A stretch of 64,000 nucleotides of DNA. Source: Ga0077548 sp035440445. Lineage in GTDB: Bacteria > Pseudomonadota > Alphaproteobacteria > Rhizobiales > Xanthobacteraceae. Below are positions 16,377 through 25,377 of this stretch, one piece after another; within the stretch, counting starts at the first letter, position 1, and each line of letters opens with the position of its first letter. The stretch is from NCBI GenBank assembly GCA_035440445.1, contig DAORMJ010000019.1:14923-78922 (forward strand), written 5' to 3'. The notes under the pieces are model-generated. The model did no database searches and had not been told where the DNA came from. It saw only the letters and a list, made by a program, of their open reading frames with translations. Position numbers and translations under genes: made by a program.

Positions 16377-16577
16377 TCAGGCGATTCGCTTGCCTTCACC
16401 TCGGCTCCGCACCGGCGAATGCTGCGCGGCCTCGATCCGCGCCATGTCCAGAATATAGGCAAGGTCGGGCATCTTGTTTGCGCGGGCCATCCGCGCCATT
16501 TCTGCTGAGAGAACAGCGATATACGCCGCTACCTCTTCCGGCCTGGCCTTGGCATCCTCTCCGCCTTCTTCGGTCAT
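16377..16577 (-). CDS. Small conserved helical protein
   Basis: A 66-residue protein of unknown function, opposite to dprA and topA. The ATG at 16577 is preceded by GGGCGGAA. A TTG 15 bases upstream would add five residues. The sequence (MTEEGGEDAKARPEEVAAY...SAEMARMARANKMPDLAYILDMARIEA) is predicted fully helical, with an acidic N-terminus and a basic tail. Similar small proteins are found beside topA/dprA in related genomes as far as I recall. It ends 15 bases from the dprA stop. Confidence 0.6.
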   Translation of the reverse strand: MTEEGGEDAKARPEEVAAYIAVLSAEMARMARANKMPDLAYILDMARIEAAQHSPVRSRGEGKRIA

Positions 16578-16639
16578 TTGTTCCGCCCGCAAAGACCAGA
16601 ATCGACCCTAGCTTAAAAGTTGTATTTTAGAAAGATACT

Positions 16640-16657
16640 ATCATTACGTGTAATGAT
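16640..16657. promoter_or_regulatory. 18-bp perfect palindrome in the topA upstream region
   Basis: ATCATTAC-GT-GTAATGAT: two perfect 8-bp arms around a 2-bp centre, in an AT-rich patch between the divergent small gene (start 16577) and topA (start 16783). Size, symmetry and location suit an operator for a dimeric regulator; no known regulator is recognised. Confidence 0.45.
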
Positions 16658-16782
16658 TGGTTGCCTTATTCGTTCCGCTTTCGGCGCGCGATTTGACTAA
16701 GCCGCCTGATCTCACCATGTTCCCGCCGCCGCGGCAGGCCGCGGACCAACCCTTTCTGTTCGCAATAACCCTCGGACGCTGA

Positions 16783-19506
16783 ATGAACGTCGTCATTGTC
16801 GAGTCGCCCGCCAAGGCCAAGACGATCAATAAGTACCTGGGACCCGGCTATGAGGTCCTGGCGTCCTATGGCCATGTGCGCGACCTGCCCCCCAAGGACG
16901 GCTCGGTCGCCCCGAACGACGATTTCCGGATGATCTGGCAGGTCGACGGCAAGGCGCAGAAGCGTCTCTCCGAAATCGCGGCCGCCGTGAAAGGCGCCGA
17001 CCGCCTGATCCTCGCGACCGACCCCGACCGCGAGGGCGAGGCGATTTCCTGGCACGTGCTGGAAGTACTGAAGGAAAAGCGGGCGCTCAAAGACCAGAAG
17101 ATCGACCGCGTCGTCTTCAACGCGATCACCAAGGCCGCCGTGCAGGAGGCCATGCAGCATCCGCGCGAAATCGACCATTCGCTGGTCGATGCTTATCTCG
17201 CGCGCCGCGCACTCGATTACCTCGTCGGCTTCACCCTCTCCCCCGTCTTGTGGCGCAAGCTCCCGGGTGCGCGCTCAGCAGGCCGCGTGCAGTCGGTGGC
17301 GCTGCGGCTCGTTTGCGACCGCGAGCGCGAGATCGAAGCCTTCAAGCCGCAGGAATATTGGTCGGTGGCGGCCCTGCTCGCGACGCCACGCAACGACGTC
17401 TTCGAAGCCCGCCTCGTCGGCGCGGACGGCAAGAAGATCCAGCGCCTCGACGTCGGCAGCGAAAAAGAAGCGCGCGATTTCGAGAAGTCGCTGAACGCCG
17501 CGAATTTCAAAGTCGCATCCATCGAGGCGAAGCCGGCGAAGCGCAATCCCTACCCGCCGTTCACGACCTCGACCTTGCAGCAGGAAGCAAGCCGTAAGCT
17601 CGGCTTCGCGCCGTCGCACACCATGCGCCTCGCGCAGCGTCTCTACGAGGGCATCGAGCTCGACGGTGAGACCACCGGCCTCATCACGTATATGCGTACC
17701 GACGGCATCGACCTCGCGCAGGAAGCCATCACCCAGGCGCGCGACGTCATCGCATCGGATTACGGCCGGAACTATCTGCCGGACAGCCCGCGCATCTACA
17801 AGAACAAGGCGAAGAACGCGCAGGAAGCGCACGAAGCGATCCGCCCGACCGATCTGCGCCGCCACCCGAAGGAAATGGCCCGCAAGTTGGATGCGGATCA
17901 GGCGCGGCTCTACGAGTTGATCTGGGTTCGCACGCTCGCGTGCCAGATGGAATCCGCCGAGCTCGAGCGCACCACCGTCGAAATCGACGCCAACGTTTCC
18001 GGCGGCCCTTACAAGCTCGTCAATCTACGCGCGACCGGCACGGTCGTGAAGTTCGACGGCTTCCTCACGCTCTATAACGAAGGCAAGGACGACGACGGCG
18101 AGGACGAAGACGCCCGCCGCCTGCCCGCGATGAGCGAAGGCGAAGCGCTGAAGAAAAACGAGCTCAAGATCGAGCAGCACTTCACCGAGCCGCCGCCGCG
18201 CTTCTCGGAAGCATCGCTCGTCAAGCGCATGGAAGAACTCGGCATCGGCCGCCCTTCCACTTACGCATCGATCCTGCAGGTGCTGCGCGACCGCGGCTAT
18301 ACCCGCCTCGACAAGAAGCGCATCATTCCCGAGGACAAGGGCCGCATCGTCGTCGCGTTCCTGGAGTCTTACTTCCCGCGCTACGTCGAATACGATTTCA
18401 CCGCCGATCTCGAAGGCAAGCTCGACGAGATCGCGAACCACGAACTCGACTGGAAGAAGGTCATGCGCGAGTTCTGGCATGGCTTCACCGGCGCGGTCGA
18501 AGAGATCAAGGATCTGCGCATTTCGGAAGTCATCGATGTGCTCGATGCGCTCCTGAACGAGCACAACTTCCCGCCGAAAGCAGACGGCTCCGATCCCCGC
18601 GCTTGCCCGCAATGCGGCAGCGGCCGCCTTGGTCTCAAGGTCGGCAAGTTCGGCGCATTCATCGGCTGCTCGAATTATCCCGAATGCCGCTTCACGCGGC
18701 CCCTCTCCGCGCCCGGCGAAGGAGAACTGTCGGCCACCCGCGAACTCGGTGAAGATCCCGAGACCGGCCAGATGGTGACGGTGCGCTCCGGCCGTTTCGG
18801 TCCTTACATTCAGCTAGGCGAAGCCGAGGATACCGGCACGAAGACCAAGACCGGCAAGCCCGTTCTGTCGAAGCCCAAGCGCGCCAGCATCCCGAAAAAT
18901 TTCGACGCGCATGAACTCGATTTCGATACCGCGCTCAGCCTGCTCACGCTGCCGCGCGAAGTCGGCAAGCACCCCGAGAGCGGCGAACCGATCGTGGCGG
19001 GCTATGGCCGCTTCGGCCCTTATGTGAAGCATCAGGACACCTATGCGAGCCTCACCGACGGCGACGAAGTTCTGACCGTCGGCCTGAACCGCGCCGTCAC
19101 GCTGATCGCTGAGAAGGTCGCACGCGGTCCCGGCCGCGGCCGGCGAAAAGCGGCGGGCCGTGTGCTTGGCGAACATCCGACGCTCGGCGGTCCGGTCACC
19201 GCGCATGACGGCCGCTATGGCCCCTATGTTTCGCACAACAAGGTCAACGCCACCCTTCCCTCGACCAGCGATCCGGCGACCATCACGCTTGAAGAAGCGG
19301 TTGCCTTGATCGGCGAGCGCGCAGGCAAAGGCGGCGGCAAGAAAGCCGCGACGCCGAAGAAGGCTGCGAAGAAAGCGAACGGCTCCGGCGAAGAAACCGC
19401 CGACAAGCCGAAGAAGAAGGCAGCGGCCAAAAAGAAAACTGCGAAGAAAGCCCCGGCAAAGAAAAAGAAAGCACCCGCGAAAGAAGCGGCGAAGGGCGGC
19501 GAGTAA
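16783..19506 (+). CDS. topA: TopA, DNA topoisomerase I (type IA)
   Basis: Relaxes negative supercoils through a transient 5'-phosphotyrosine break. 907 residues. Toprim domain at the N-terminus (VVIVESPAKAKTINKYLG; Mg-binding LATDPDREGEAISWH), the catalytic core with Tyr303 in GLITYMRTDG, and GRPSTYASILQVLRDRGY. One C-terminal zinc finger (CPQCGSGRLGL...GCSNYPEC) is followed by three topo C-terminal repeats (each with GRFGPY or GRYGPY), then a Lys/Ala-rich tail of ~65 residues. The ATG at 16783 starts directly at the Toprim domain. Confidence 0.97.
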   Translation: MNVVIVESPAKAKTINKYLGPGYEVLASYGHVRDLPPKDGSVAPNDDFRMIWQVDGKAQKRLSEIAAAVKGADRLILATDPDREGEAISWHVLEVLKEKRALKDQKIDRVVFNAITKAAVQEAMQHPREIDHSLVDAYLARRALDYLVGFTLSPVLWRKLPGARSAGRVQSVALRLVCDREREIEAFKPQEYWSVAALLATPRNDVFEARLVGADGKKIQRLDVGSEKEARDFEKSLNAANFKVASIEAKPAKRNPYPPFTTSTLQQEASRKLGFAPSHTMRLAQRLYEGIELDGETTGLITYMRTDGIDLAQEAITQARDVIASDYGRNYLPDSPRIYKNKAKNAQEAHEAIRPTDLRRHPKEMARKLDADQARLYELIWVRTLACQMESAELERTTVEIDANVSGGPYKLVNLRATGTVVKFDGFLTLYNEGKDDDGEDEDARRLPAMSEGEALKKNELKIEQHFTEPPPRFSEASLVKRMEELGIGRPSTYASILQVLRDRGYTRLDKKRIIPEDKGRIVVAFLESYFPRYVEYDFTADLEGKLDEIANHELDWKKVMREFWHGFTGAVEEIKDLRISEVIDVLDALLNEHNFPPKADGSDPRACPQCGSGRLGLKVGKFGAFIGCSNYPECRFTRPLSAPGEGELSATRELGEDPETGQMVTVRSGRFGPYIQLGEAEDTGTKTKTGKPVLSKPKRASIPKNFDAHELDFDTALSLLTLPREVGKHPESGEPIVAGYGRFGPYVKHQDTYASLTDGDEVLTVGLNRAVTLIAEKVARGPGRGRRKAAGRVLGEHPTLGGPVTAHDGRYGPYVSHNKVNATLPSTSDPATITLEEAVALIGERAGKGGGKKAATPKKAAKKANGSGEETADKPKKKAAAKKKTAKKAPAKKKKAPAKEAAKGGE

Positions 19507-19615
19507 ACGTCGCCATCCAGCCTGCGGTGTCGCCCCCGCGATCCCCGCTTTCGCGAGGACAGGCAGCGGGGACCCATAACCATTGGCGTTCGAGATTTTA
19601 CAAACAGCAGTTTTT

Positions 19616-19729
19616 GTCATTCCGGACACGGCGAAGCCGTGATCCGGAATCCAGGAGCAACACGGCAAAGCCTGCGCAAGCAGCCTCTGGATTCCGGGTT
19701 CGATGCGTTCCGCATCGCCCCGGAATGAC
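19616..19729. repeat. Intergenic palindromic repeat, copy 1 (114 bp)
   Basis: Bounded by 10-bp terminal inverted repeats GTCATTCCGG (19616-19625) and CCGGAATGAC (19720-19729). Internal inverted segments are GATCCGGAATCCAG and CTGGATTCCGGGTTC, so it folds as a two-level palindrome. A second copy is at 52269-52377. It fills most of the 309-base topA-rnr gap; the remainder holds no recognisable gene. It is a dispersed alphaproteobacterial repeat type that may act as an RNA processing or termination element. Confidence 0.88.
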
Positions 19730-19815
19730 GATGGTGGTTGCGTTATCGGCGCACGTTCCCATGCTTGTTTCCAATCCGCGCCGTTTGAAAATATAGTCCC
19801 GCGACGAGAATCCAT

Positions 19816-22206
19816 TTGTCCAAAAAGCCGAAAAAGAAAACCAGAGACCCCAAGCCGCACGGCACACTGCCCTCGCGGGAGGAAGTGCTCGCCTTCATCA
19901 CCGAGCGCGGCGGCGACGTCTCGCGCCGTGACATCATTCGCGCCTTCCGGCTCGACAGCGCCGGCAAGGCCGAACTCAAATCGCTCCTGCGCGACCTGAA
20001 AGACGACGGCGCGGTTCGCGGCCGCCGCCGCAAGATGACCGCGGCCGGGCACGTCGCCTCGACCGTCATGGCCAGCATCGTCTCACGCGATAGCGAAGGC
20101 GATCTGCTCGCAGAACCCCTCGACTGGGACGATGCCGAATTCGGCGCGGCCCCACGTATCCGCCTCCTCTTCGGCCGCAAGCCGAGCGGCATCCCGATGC
20201 CAGGCATCGGCGATCGCGTACTACTGCGCACGCAAGCCTCGCACGACGAGGAAGACGCGCCCTATACCGGCCGCGTCATCAAGGTGCTGGAAAAAGCCCG
20301 CCAGCAACTGCTCGGCATCTATCGCAAGGTTTCGCTCGGCGGCGGGCGGCTCATTCCGGTGGACAAGAAATCGCTGGGCCGCGAGATCGCGATCCCGACC
20401 GGCATGGAAAACGGCGCCGAGGACGGCGATCTCGTCACCGCCGATCCCTTGCCGCAACGCGCTTTCGGTCTTGCCACCGCGAAAGTGCGCGAGCGGCTGG
20501 GCTCCGTGAAATCGGAAAAAGCCGTTAGCCTGATCGCGATCCACGCGCACGGCATCCCGAACCAGTTTCCTGCTTCCGTGATCGAGGAAGCAGAACGTGC
20601 AAAGCCGGCCACGCTCGAAGGCCGCGAAGACTGGCGCGCGCTCGCGCTCGTCACCATCGATCCGCCGGACGCCAAGGATCATGACGACGCCGTGCATGCG
20701 GCCCGCGACGACAATCCTGAGAACGCTGGCGGCTTCGTGCTCACCGTCGCGATTGCGGACGTCGCGCATTACGTGACGCCGGATTCGCCGCTGGATCGCG
20801 AAGCCGTGCTTCGCGGCAATTCGGTCTATTTTCCCGACCGCGTCGTGCCGATGCTGCCCGAGCGCATCTCGAACGATCTGTGCTCGCTTAGGCCGAACGA
20901 AGACCGCGCCTCGATGGCGGTTCGCATGTGGATCGACGCGAATGGCCGCAAGAAGCGGCACTCGTTCCATCGCGTGCTGATGCGCTCGCAGGCCAAGCTC
21001 TCGTATCAGCAGGCGCAGGCGGCCATCGACGGCAAGCCCGACGACACCACCGCGCCGCTTTTGAAGGAAGTGCTGGAGCCGCTCTGGGCCGCCTATCGCG
21101 CGCTTGCGAAGGCACGCGATGCCCGCGAGCCGCTTGCCCTCGACATTCCCGAACGCAAGCTCGTGCTCAATCCCGACGGCACGCTCAATCGCGTGACCAA
21201 CCCCGAACGGCTCGACGCGCACCGGCTGATCGAAGAGTTCATGATTCTGGCGAACGTCGCCGCGGCCGAAACGGCGGAAGCGAAACGCACGCCGATCGTC
21301 TATCGCGTCCATGATGGCCCCTCGATGGAGAAGGCCACCGTGCTGCGTGACTTTCTCCAGACCATCGGCATTTCGCTGCCGAAGTCGGATGCGCTCCGCC
21401 CCGCCCTTTTCAACAGCGTGCTCGCGCGCGTGAAGAACACCGAATACGAGCGCCTCGTGAACGAGGTCGTGCTGCGCTCGCAGGCGCAGGCGGAATATTC
21501 CGCCAACAACTACGGCCATTTCGGCCTGACGCTTCGCCGCTACGCGCATTTCACGTCGCCGATCCGCCGCTATGCCGACCTGATCGTGCATCGCTCGCTG
21601 ATCCGCGCGCTCAATCTGGGCGACGATGGCTTGCCCAACGGCACCACGCCGGAAAGCCTTGAAGAAGTCGCCGCCCGTATCTCGGCGGCCGAGCGCCGCG
21701 CCATGGCCGCCGAACGCGAGACTGTCGATCGCCTGATCGCGCATTACATGGCCGACCGCGTCGGCGCGCATTTCCGCGGCGTGGTCGCGGGCGTGACCCG
21801 CGCCGGGCTTTTCGTAAAACTTGACGGGATCGGCGCCGACGGCTTCGTTCCTGCCCGCACCATCGGCAACGAGTTCTTCGCCTACCACGAGGCCTTGCAG
21901 GCGCTTGTCGGAGATCGTTCCGGCGAGGCCTACCGGCTCGGCGACATCGTAGAGGTGAAGCTCGTGGAGGCGGTTCCCGTCGCCGGCGCGCTGCGTTTTG
22001 AACTGCTTTCGGAAGGCCGCCACGACCTGAAAACCACGCGGAAATCCCGTAGCGGCAGCCCGCATGGCCCGCGTGGGAGACATGCGCCTGCCGAGCGGCA
22101 AAACGCCCCGAAGCGTGGCAAATACGGTCGGCCAGTGCCAGATAGAGGCGGCAAAGGCCCGAAACCCGGCGGCGGCAAGGGCAAAGGAAAAGGCAAGAAG
22201 CGATGA
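19816..22206 (+). CDS. rnr: Ribonuclease R
   Basis: A processive 3'-5' exoribonuclease that degrades structured RNA. 796 residues from a TTG start at 19816, with only a weak purine stretch before it. Order: N-terminal helix-turn-helix-like region, cold-shock domains, the RNB catalytic domain with IDPPDAKDHDDAVHA (metal-binding Asp cluster) and FTSPIRRYADLIVHRSL, an S1 domain (GVTRAGLFVKLDGIGADGFV), and a Gly/Lys-rich basic tail for RNA binding. It overlaps the DUF983 gene by four bases. Confidence 0.96.
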   Translation: MSKKPKKKTRDPKPHGTLPSREEVLAFITERGGDVSRRDIIRAFRLDSAGKAELKSLLRDLKDDGAVRGRRRKMTAAGHVASTVMASIVSRDSEGDLLAEPLDWDDAEFGAAPRIRLLFGRKPSGIPMPGIGDRVLLRTQASHDEEDAPYTGRVIKVLEKARQQLLGIYRKVSLGGGRLIPVDKKSLGREIAIPTGMENGAEDGDLVTADPLPQRAFGLATAKVRERLGSVKSEKAVSLIAIHAHGIPNQFPASVIEEAERAKPATLEGREDWRALALVTIDPPDAKDHDDAVHAARDDNPENAGGFVLTVAIADVAHYVTPDSPLDREAVLRGNSVYFPDRVVPMLPERISNDLCSLRPNEDRASMAVRMWIDANGRKKRHSFHRVLMRSQAKLSYQQAQAAIDGKPDDTTAPLLKEVLEPLWAAYRALAKARDAREPLALDIPERKLVLNPDGTLNRVTNPERLDAHRLIEEFMILANVAAAETAEAKRTPIVYRVHDGPSMEKATVLRDFLQTIGISLPKSDALRPALFNSVLARVKNTEYERLVNEVVLRSQAQAEYSANNYGHFGLTLRRYAHFTSPIRRYADLIVHRSLIRALNLGDDGLPNGTTPESLEEVAARISAAERRAMAAERETVDRLIAHYMADRVGAHFRGVVAGVTRAGLFVKLDGIGADGFVPARTIGNEFFAYHEALQALVGDRSGEAYRLGDIVEVKLVEAVPVAGALRFELLSEGRHDLKTTRKSRSGSPHGPRGRHAPAERQNAPKRGKYGRPVPDRGGKGPKPGGGKGKGKGKKR

Positions 22207-22610
22207 GCGAAGTTCGCGAGCGGCGCAACCTCGGCCAGGCAGTCAAGCGCGGCATCCTCGGGCGCTGTCCGAATTGCGGTCAGGGCCGCCTGTTCGGCAA
22301 GTTTCTGAAAGTCGTCGATGAATGCGCGGTCTGCCACGAGACACTGAAGCACCACCGCGCCGACGATGCGCCCGCCTATGTCGTCATCCTGATCGTCGGC
22401 CACATCATCGTTCCGCTCGCGCTCCTCGTTGAAAAGCTCTACCAGCCGCCGCACTGGCTCGCCTTTTGGCTGCCGCTGACGCTCGTGATGTCGCTGGTCC
22501 TGCTTCAGCCCGTGAAGGGCATGATCGTCGCGTGGCAATGGTCGCAGCACATGCACGGCTTCGATCCGAACCACGTCGATGAAATCGAAATGATGAAAGA
22601 GCCACGATGA
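22203..22610 (+). CDS. DUF983 membrane protein
   Basis: A 135-residue DUF983 protein of unknown function. A zinc-ribbon-like pair of Cys motifs (CPNCGQGRLFGKFL and CAVCHETL) precedes two transmembrane helices (VVILIVGHIIVPLALLV and FWLPLTLVMSLVLLQPVKG). It starts inside the rnr stop (ATGA) and ends inside the NUDIX start, so it is translated as the middle of a coupled trio. DUF983 proteins commonly neighbour rnr in alphaproteobacteria, hinting at an RNA- or membrane-linked role. Confidence 0.88.
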   Translation: MSEVRERRNLGQAVKRGILGRCPNCGQGRLFGKFLKVVDECAVCHETLKHHRADDAPAYVVILIVGHIIVPLALLVEKLYQPPHWLAFWLPLTLVMSLVLLQPVKGMIVAWQWSQHMHGFDPNHVDEIEMMKEPR

Positions 22611-23353
22611 GCCAGCCCGATCGCGGAGAGCGCTGGAATCCGCCCGAGGCCGTCAAGCTCGGGCCGAACACCGGCCGCTCGCTGCAACCGAAAGACTCGG
22701 CGACCCTCATTATCGTCGATCGTTCCGGCAAAGCGCCGCGCGTGCTGTTCGGTAAGCGCAATGAAAACCAGGCCTTCATGCCCGGGAAATATGTGTTTCC
22801 CGGCGGCAGACTGGATGCCGCCGACCGGCAGATCAAACCGCTCGATGAACTTGGCGAAGTCTGCATGCGCAGGCTCGGTATGAGCGTCCAGAAATGGACG
22901 CCGAGCCGCGGCCGCGCACTGGCGCTCGCCGCGATCCGCGAAACCGCCGAGGAAACCGGCCTCCTGATCGGCCGGAAATCCGACGGCGTTACCTCGAAAG
23001 CCGAAGCCTGGTCGCCTTTCGTCAGCAAGCAGATCCGTCCGTCGCTTTCGGGACTGACCTTCGTCGCGCGCGCGATCACGCCGCCGAAGCGTGCGCGCCG
23101 CTTCGATTCCCGCTTCTTCCTGGCCGACCGCGAAAGCGTCGGCGACGAGATCGGCGGAATCGTTGGCCCTGACACCGAACTTGTGTCGCTCGACTGGCTG
23201 AGCTTCGAGGACGCGCTTGAGGCCGACCTGCCGAACATCACCAAGGTCGTGGTGCGCGAAGTCGCCGACCGGCTCAAAAGCGGCGAAATGGGCCGTCCGG
23301 CGTCGTTTTTCTGCTTTAGGAACGGAAAATTCTGGCGGCGGGAGCTGGATTAG
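22607..23353 (+). CDS. NUDIX hydrolase
   Basis: A 248-residue member of the NUDIX superfamily, which cleaves nucleoside diphosphates linked to another group; the substrate is unknown. The NUDIX box is stretched: FPGGRLDAADRQ holds the first Gly part, and after an insertion of ~35 residues comes AAIRETAEETGLLIG with the REXXEE metal-binding core. Such an insertion is typical of the long NUDIX/CoA-type branch. It begins in a four-base overlap with the DUF983 gene and precedes rpmG by 126 bases. Confidence 0.88.
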   Translation: MSQPDRGERWNPPEAVKLGPNTGRSLQPKDSATLIIVDRSGKAPRVLFGKRNENQAFMPGKYVFPGGRLDAADRQIKPLDELGEVCMRRLGMSVQKWTPSRGRALALAAIRETAEETGLLIGRKSDGVTSKAEAWSPFVSKQIRPSLSGLTFVARAITPPKRARRFDSRFFLADRESVGDEIGGIVGPDTELVSLDWLSFEDALEADLPNITKVVVREVADRLKSGEMGRPASFFCFRNGKFWRRELD

Positions 23354-23479
23354 CCCGCTGGATCACGCCCCAAAATCGGGAAAAGTGCTTTTCCTTGACT
23401 TACCGGCAGCGGCCGCTAGGTTGCCGCCAAATTCGGGCCCAAGAAGCGTCTGGGGTCCCCTACTTTCAGGACATTCGCG

Positions 23480-23647
23480 ATGGCCAAGGCTGTAACCCTC
23501 AAGATCAAGCTCGTCTCGACGGCCGATACCGGCTTTTATTACGTGACGAAGAAGAACTCGCGCACCATGACCGAGAAGATGGTCAAGAAGAAGTATGACC
23601 CGGTCGCGAAGAAGCACGTCGAGTTCAAGGAAGCGAAGATCAAGTAA
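23480..23647 (+). CDS. rpmG: Ribosomal protein bL33
   Basis: A 55-residue large-subunit ribosomal protein, full family length. It begins MAKAVTLKIKLVSTADTGF and contains YYVTKKNSRTM and KYDPVAKKHVEFKEAKIK. It is the Cys-less form, without the zinc ribbon found in some bL33 proteins. A Rho-independent terminator follows 33 bases after the stop. It converges on pleD, an arrangement also known in Caulobacter. Confidence 0.95.
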   Translation: MAKAVTLKIKLVSTADTGFYYVTKKNSRTMTEKMVKKKYDPVAKKHVEFKEAKIK

Positions 23648-23680
23648 TTCCGCGCTCCAAAAGCTGCGAAAAACAAAGAA

Positions 23681-23703
23681 GGCGCCCTTTCGGGCGCCTT
23701 TTT
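23681..23703 (+). terminator. rpmG terminator
   Basis: A 7-bp GC stem (GGCGCCC / GGGCGCC, extendable by AA/TT) with a TTTC loop and a following run of five T. Confidence 0.9.
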
Positions 23704-23744
23704 CAGTTTAGAGCCATCAATTTAGAGCCGTGTATCGCTCTGGA

Positions 23745-23950
23745 ATTAGGTGGCCGACAGGCAAAGAAAGAGGAGGCCTCTCGTCTCACGCCTGCCGGCC
23801 GAACCCCACGGACCCAGGAGATGCGGCGGACCTGAGCACTCCGTAGGGTTAGCTGAAAGTAAAAACGTGGTCTGAACCTAGCGTTCCCCCCGCCAAAGGC
23901 AACGAGAATTCAAAGGCTTGGGCGCCGAATCGGCGCGGTTGCTTAAAGGA
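23745..23950. ncRNA. Candidate structured RNA between rpmG and pleD
   Basis: The 350 bases between rpmG and pleD contain no credible ORF, and beyond the rpmG terminator show three successive inverted-repeat structures. (i) 23752-23762 pairs with 23790-23800 (one mismatch) around an inner AGAGG/CCTCT hairpin. (ii) Nested arms CCC-CGGA-CCAGG pair with CCTG-TCCG-GGG across 23805-23851. (iii) GCAAC (23899-23903) pairs with GTTGC (23938-23942), enclosing GCGCCG/CGGCGC. I do not recognise it as tmRNA, SRP RNA, RNase P RNA or a known riboswitch. Strand is undetermined. It could be a real small RNA or only an extended 3' region. Confidence 0.4.
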
Positions 23951-23997
23951 TAACCTTACCGGGGAAGCCCGTTAAGCATGCGATCCCTTGCGGACGC

Positions 23998-25371
23998 TCA
24001 GGCAGCGTCCGCGACGACCCGGTTCCGGCCGTCCCGCTTGGCGCGATAGAGCGCCTCATCGGCCCGTTTCAGGATCATGGCGGCGGTATCCTCCGGCGCC
24101 GAGCGGGCCGCGATGCCGATAGAAATCGTCACTTCGATCTGCCGCCCGCCCTTCTGGATCGGGAACAGGTCGCCCGCGACCCGGCGGCGGATGCGTTCGG
24201 CAACCATGGTCGCGACCCCGATATCGGTATCCGGCATCACCACCACGAACTCCTCCCCGCCATAGCGGCAGGCCAGATCGATCCCGCGAATGCAGGCGCG
24301 CAGCCGGTCCGAGAAATCGCGCAGCACGTCGTCGCCGGCGTCGTGCCCCCAGGTGTCGTTGATGGCCTTGAAGTAATCGATGTCGAGCAGAAGCACCGAA
24401 AGCGACTTGCCGCGCGCCGCCGACCGATCGACCAGCGTGCCGACATGGCTTTCCATGTAGCGGCGATTGTAGAGGCCGGTCAGCGCGTCGGTGACGGCAA
24501 GCTCCATCGAAGTCTGCACGCTGTCGCGCAGCCGCGCGGTATAGCGCTTGCGCTTGATCTGGCTGCGAACGCGCGCGACCAGTTCGTTCTTGTCGATCGG
24601 CCTTCCGATATAGTCGTTCGCCCCGAGATCGAGCCCGCGCAACAGCCGCGCCTGATCGCCCGGCTCGTTCATCAGCAGGATCGGAAGATGCCGCGTGCGC
24701 TCGAGCGAGCGCGTCTGCCCGCACAGGCGCAACGCGTCGAATTCCTGCAGGTCGAGGTTCAGGAGCAGCAGATCGTAATTGCCCTCCGCCAGGCGAAACA
24801 GCGCTTCCTGCGGATTGCTCTCGACGTCGACGATGTGATGACCGGCCAGCGCATCGTGAATGCGCTCCGCGGAAGAAGCACGATCCTCCACCAGCAGGAT
24901 CCGTCCGCCCTCGCCCGACTCGCTGACCATGTCCGCGACCGACGAGGTGACGCCGATTTCGTGTGAAGTGACCGCGCGCATGCGCAGTTCGTCGATCACC
25001 ATCTTCAGCCGCGACAGCGAGCGCACGCGCGTGATCAACGCGAGATCGTTGACCGGCTTGGTGAGGAAATCATCGGCGCCCGCTTCAAGCCCGCGCACGC
25101 GATCCGACGGCTGATCGAGCGCCGTCACCATGACGATCGGGATATGCATGGTCGCAGGCGAACTCTTCAGCCGCCGCGCCGCCTCGAACCCGTCCATGCC
25201 GGGCATCATCACGTCGAGCAGGATGATGTCGCAAAGTCCACGCTCGGCGATATCGATCGCCTCCGCACCGCTGGTCGCGGTCACCACCTCGAAATACTCT
25301 GCCGAAAGCCGGACCTCGAGCAGTTTCAGGTTTGCGCGTACGTCGTCGACGATCAGAACTCGTGCACTCAT
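23998..25371 (-). CDS. pleD: PleD-type diguanylate cyclase response regulator
   Basis: A 457-residue REC-REC-GGDEF protein that makes cyclic di-GMP on phosphorylation and in Caulobacter drives the swarmer-to-stalked transition. REC1: VLIVDD, acceptor Asp53 in LLDVMMPGMDG, and TKP. REC2 (about 156-270) has LLLLNLDLQ at the acceptor position and is degenerate, as in PleD, where it serves dimerisation. The GGDEF domain carries active-site GGEEF at 371-375 and the inhibitory I-site RGID (362-365) five residues before it. It is six bases downstream of divK, forming the classic divK-pleD operon. Confidence 0.96.
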   Translation of the reverse strand: MSARVLIVDDVRANLKLLEVRLSAEYFEVVTATSGAEAIDIAERGLCDIILLDVMMPGMDGFEAARRLKSSPATMHIPIVMVTALDQPSDRVRGLEAGADDFLTKPVNDLALITRVRSLSRLKMVIDELRMRAVTSHEIGVTSSVADMVSESGEGGRILLVEDRASSAERIHDALAGHHIVDVESNPQEALFRLAEGNYDLLLLNLDLQEFDALRLCGQTRSLERTRHLPILLMNEPGDQARLLRGLDLGANDYIGRPIDKNELVARVRSQIKRKRYTARLRDSVQTSMELAVTDALTGLYNRRYMESHVGTLVDRSAARGKSLSVLLLDIDYFKAINDTWGHDAGDDVLRDFSDRLRACIRGIDLACRYGGEEFVVVMPDTDIGVATMVAERIRRRVAGDLFPIQKGGRQIEVTISIGIAARSAPEDTAAMILKRADEALYRAKRDGRNRVVADAA

Positions 25372-25377
25372 TCCGTA

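Noticed and set aside
20221..22101. A 626-codon open frame on the minus strand opposite rnr
   Set aside because: It is a low-complexity Arg/His/Ala/Gly-rich shadow with no domain. rnr on the other strand is certain.
23704..23997. tmRNA, RNase P RNA or SRP RNA in the rpmG-pleD interval
   Set aside because: None of the conserved sequence landmarks of those RNAs (tag ORF, GAAANUCCGGG, GGAAGGA-CAGC-type loops) is present.
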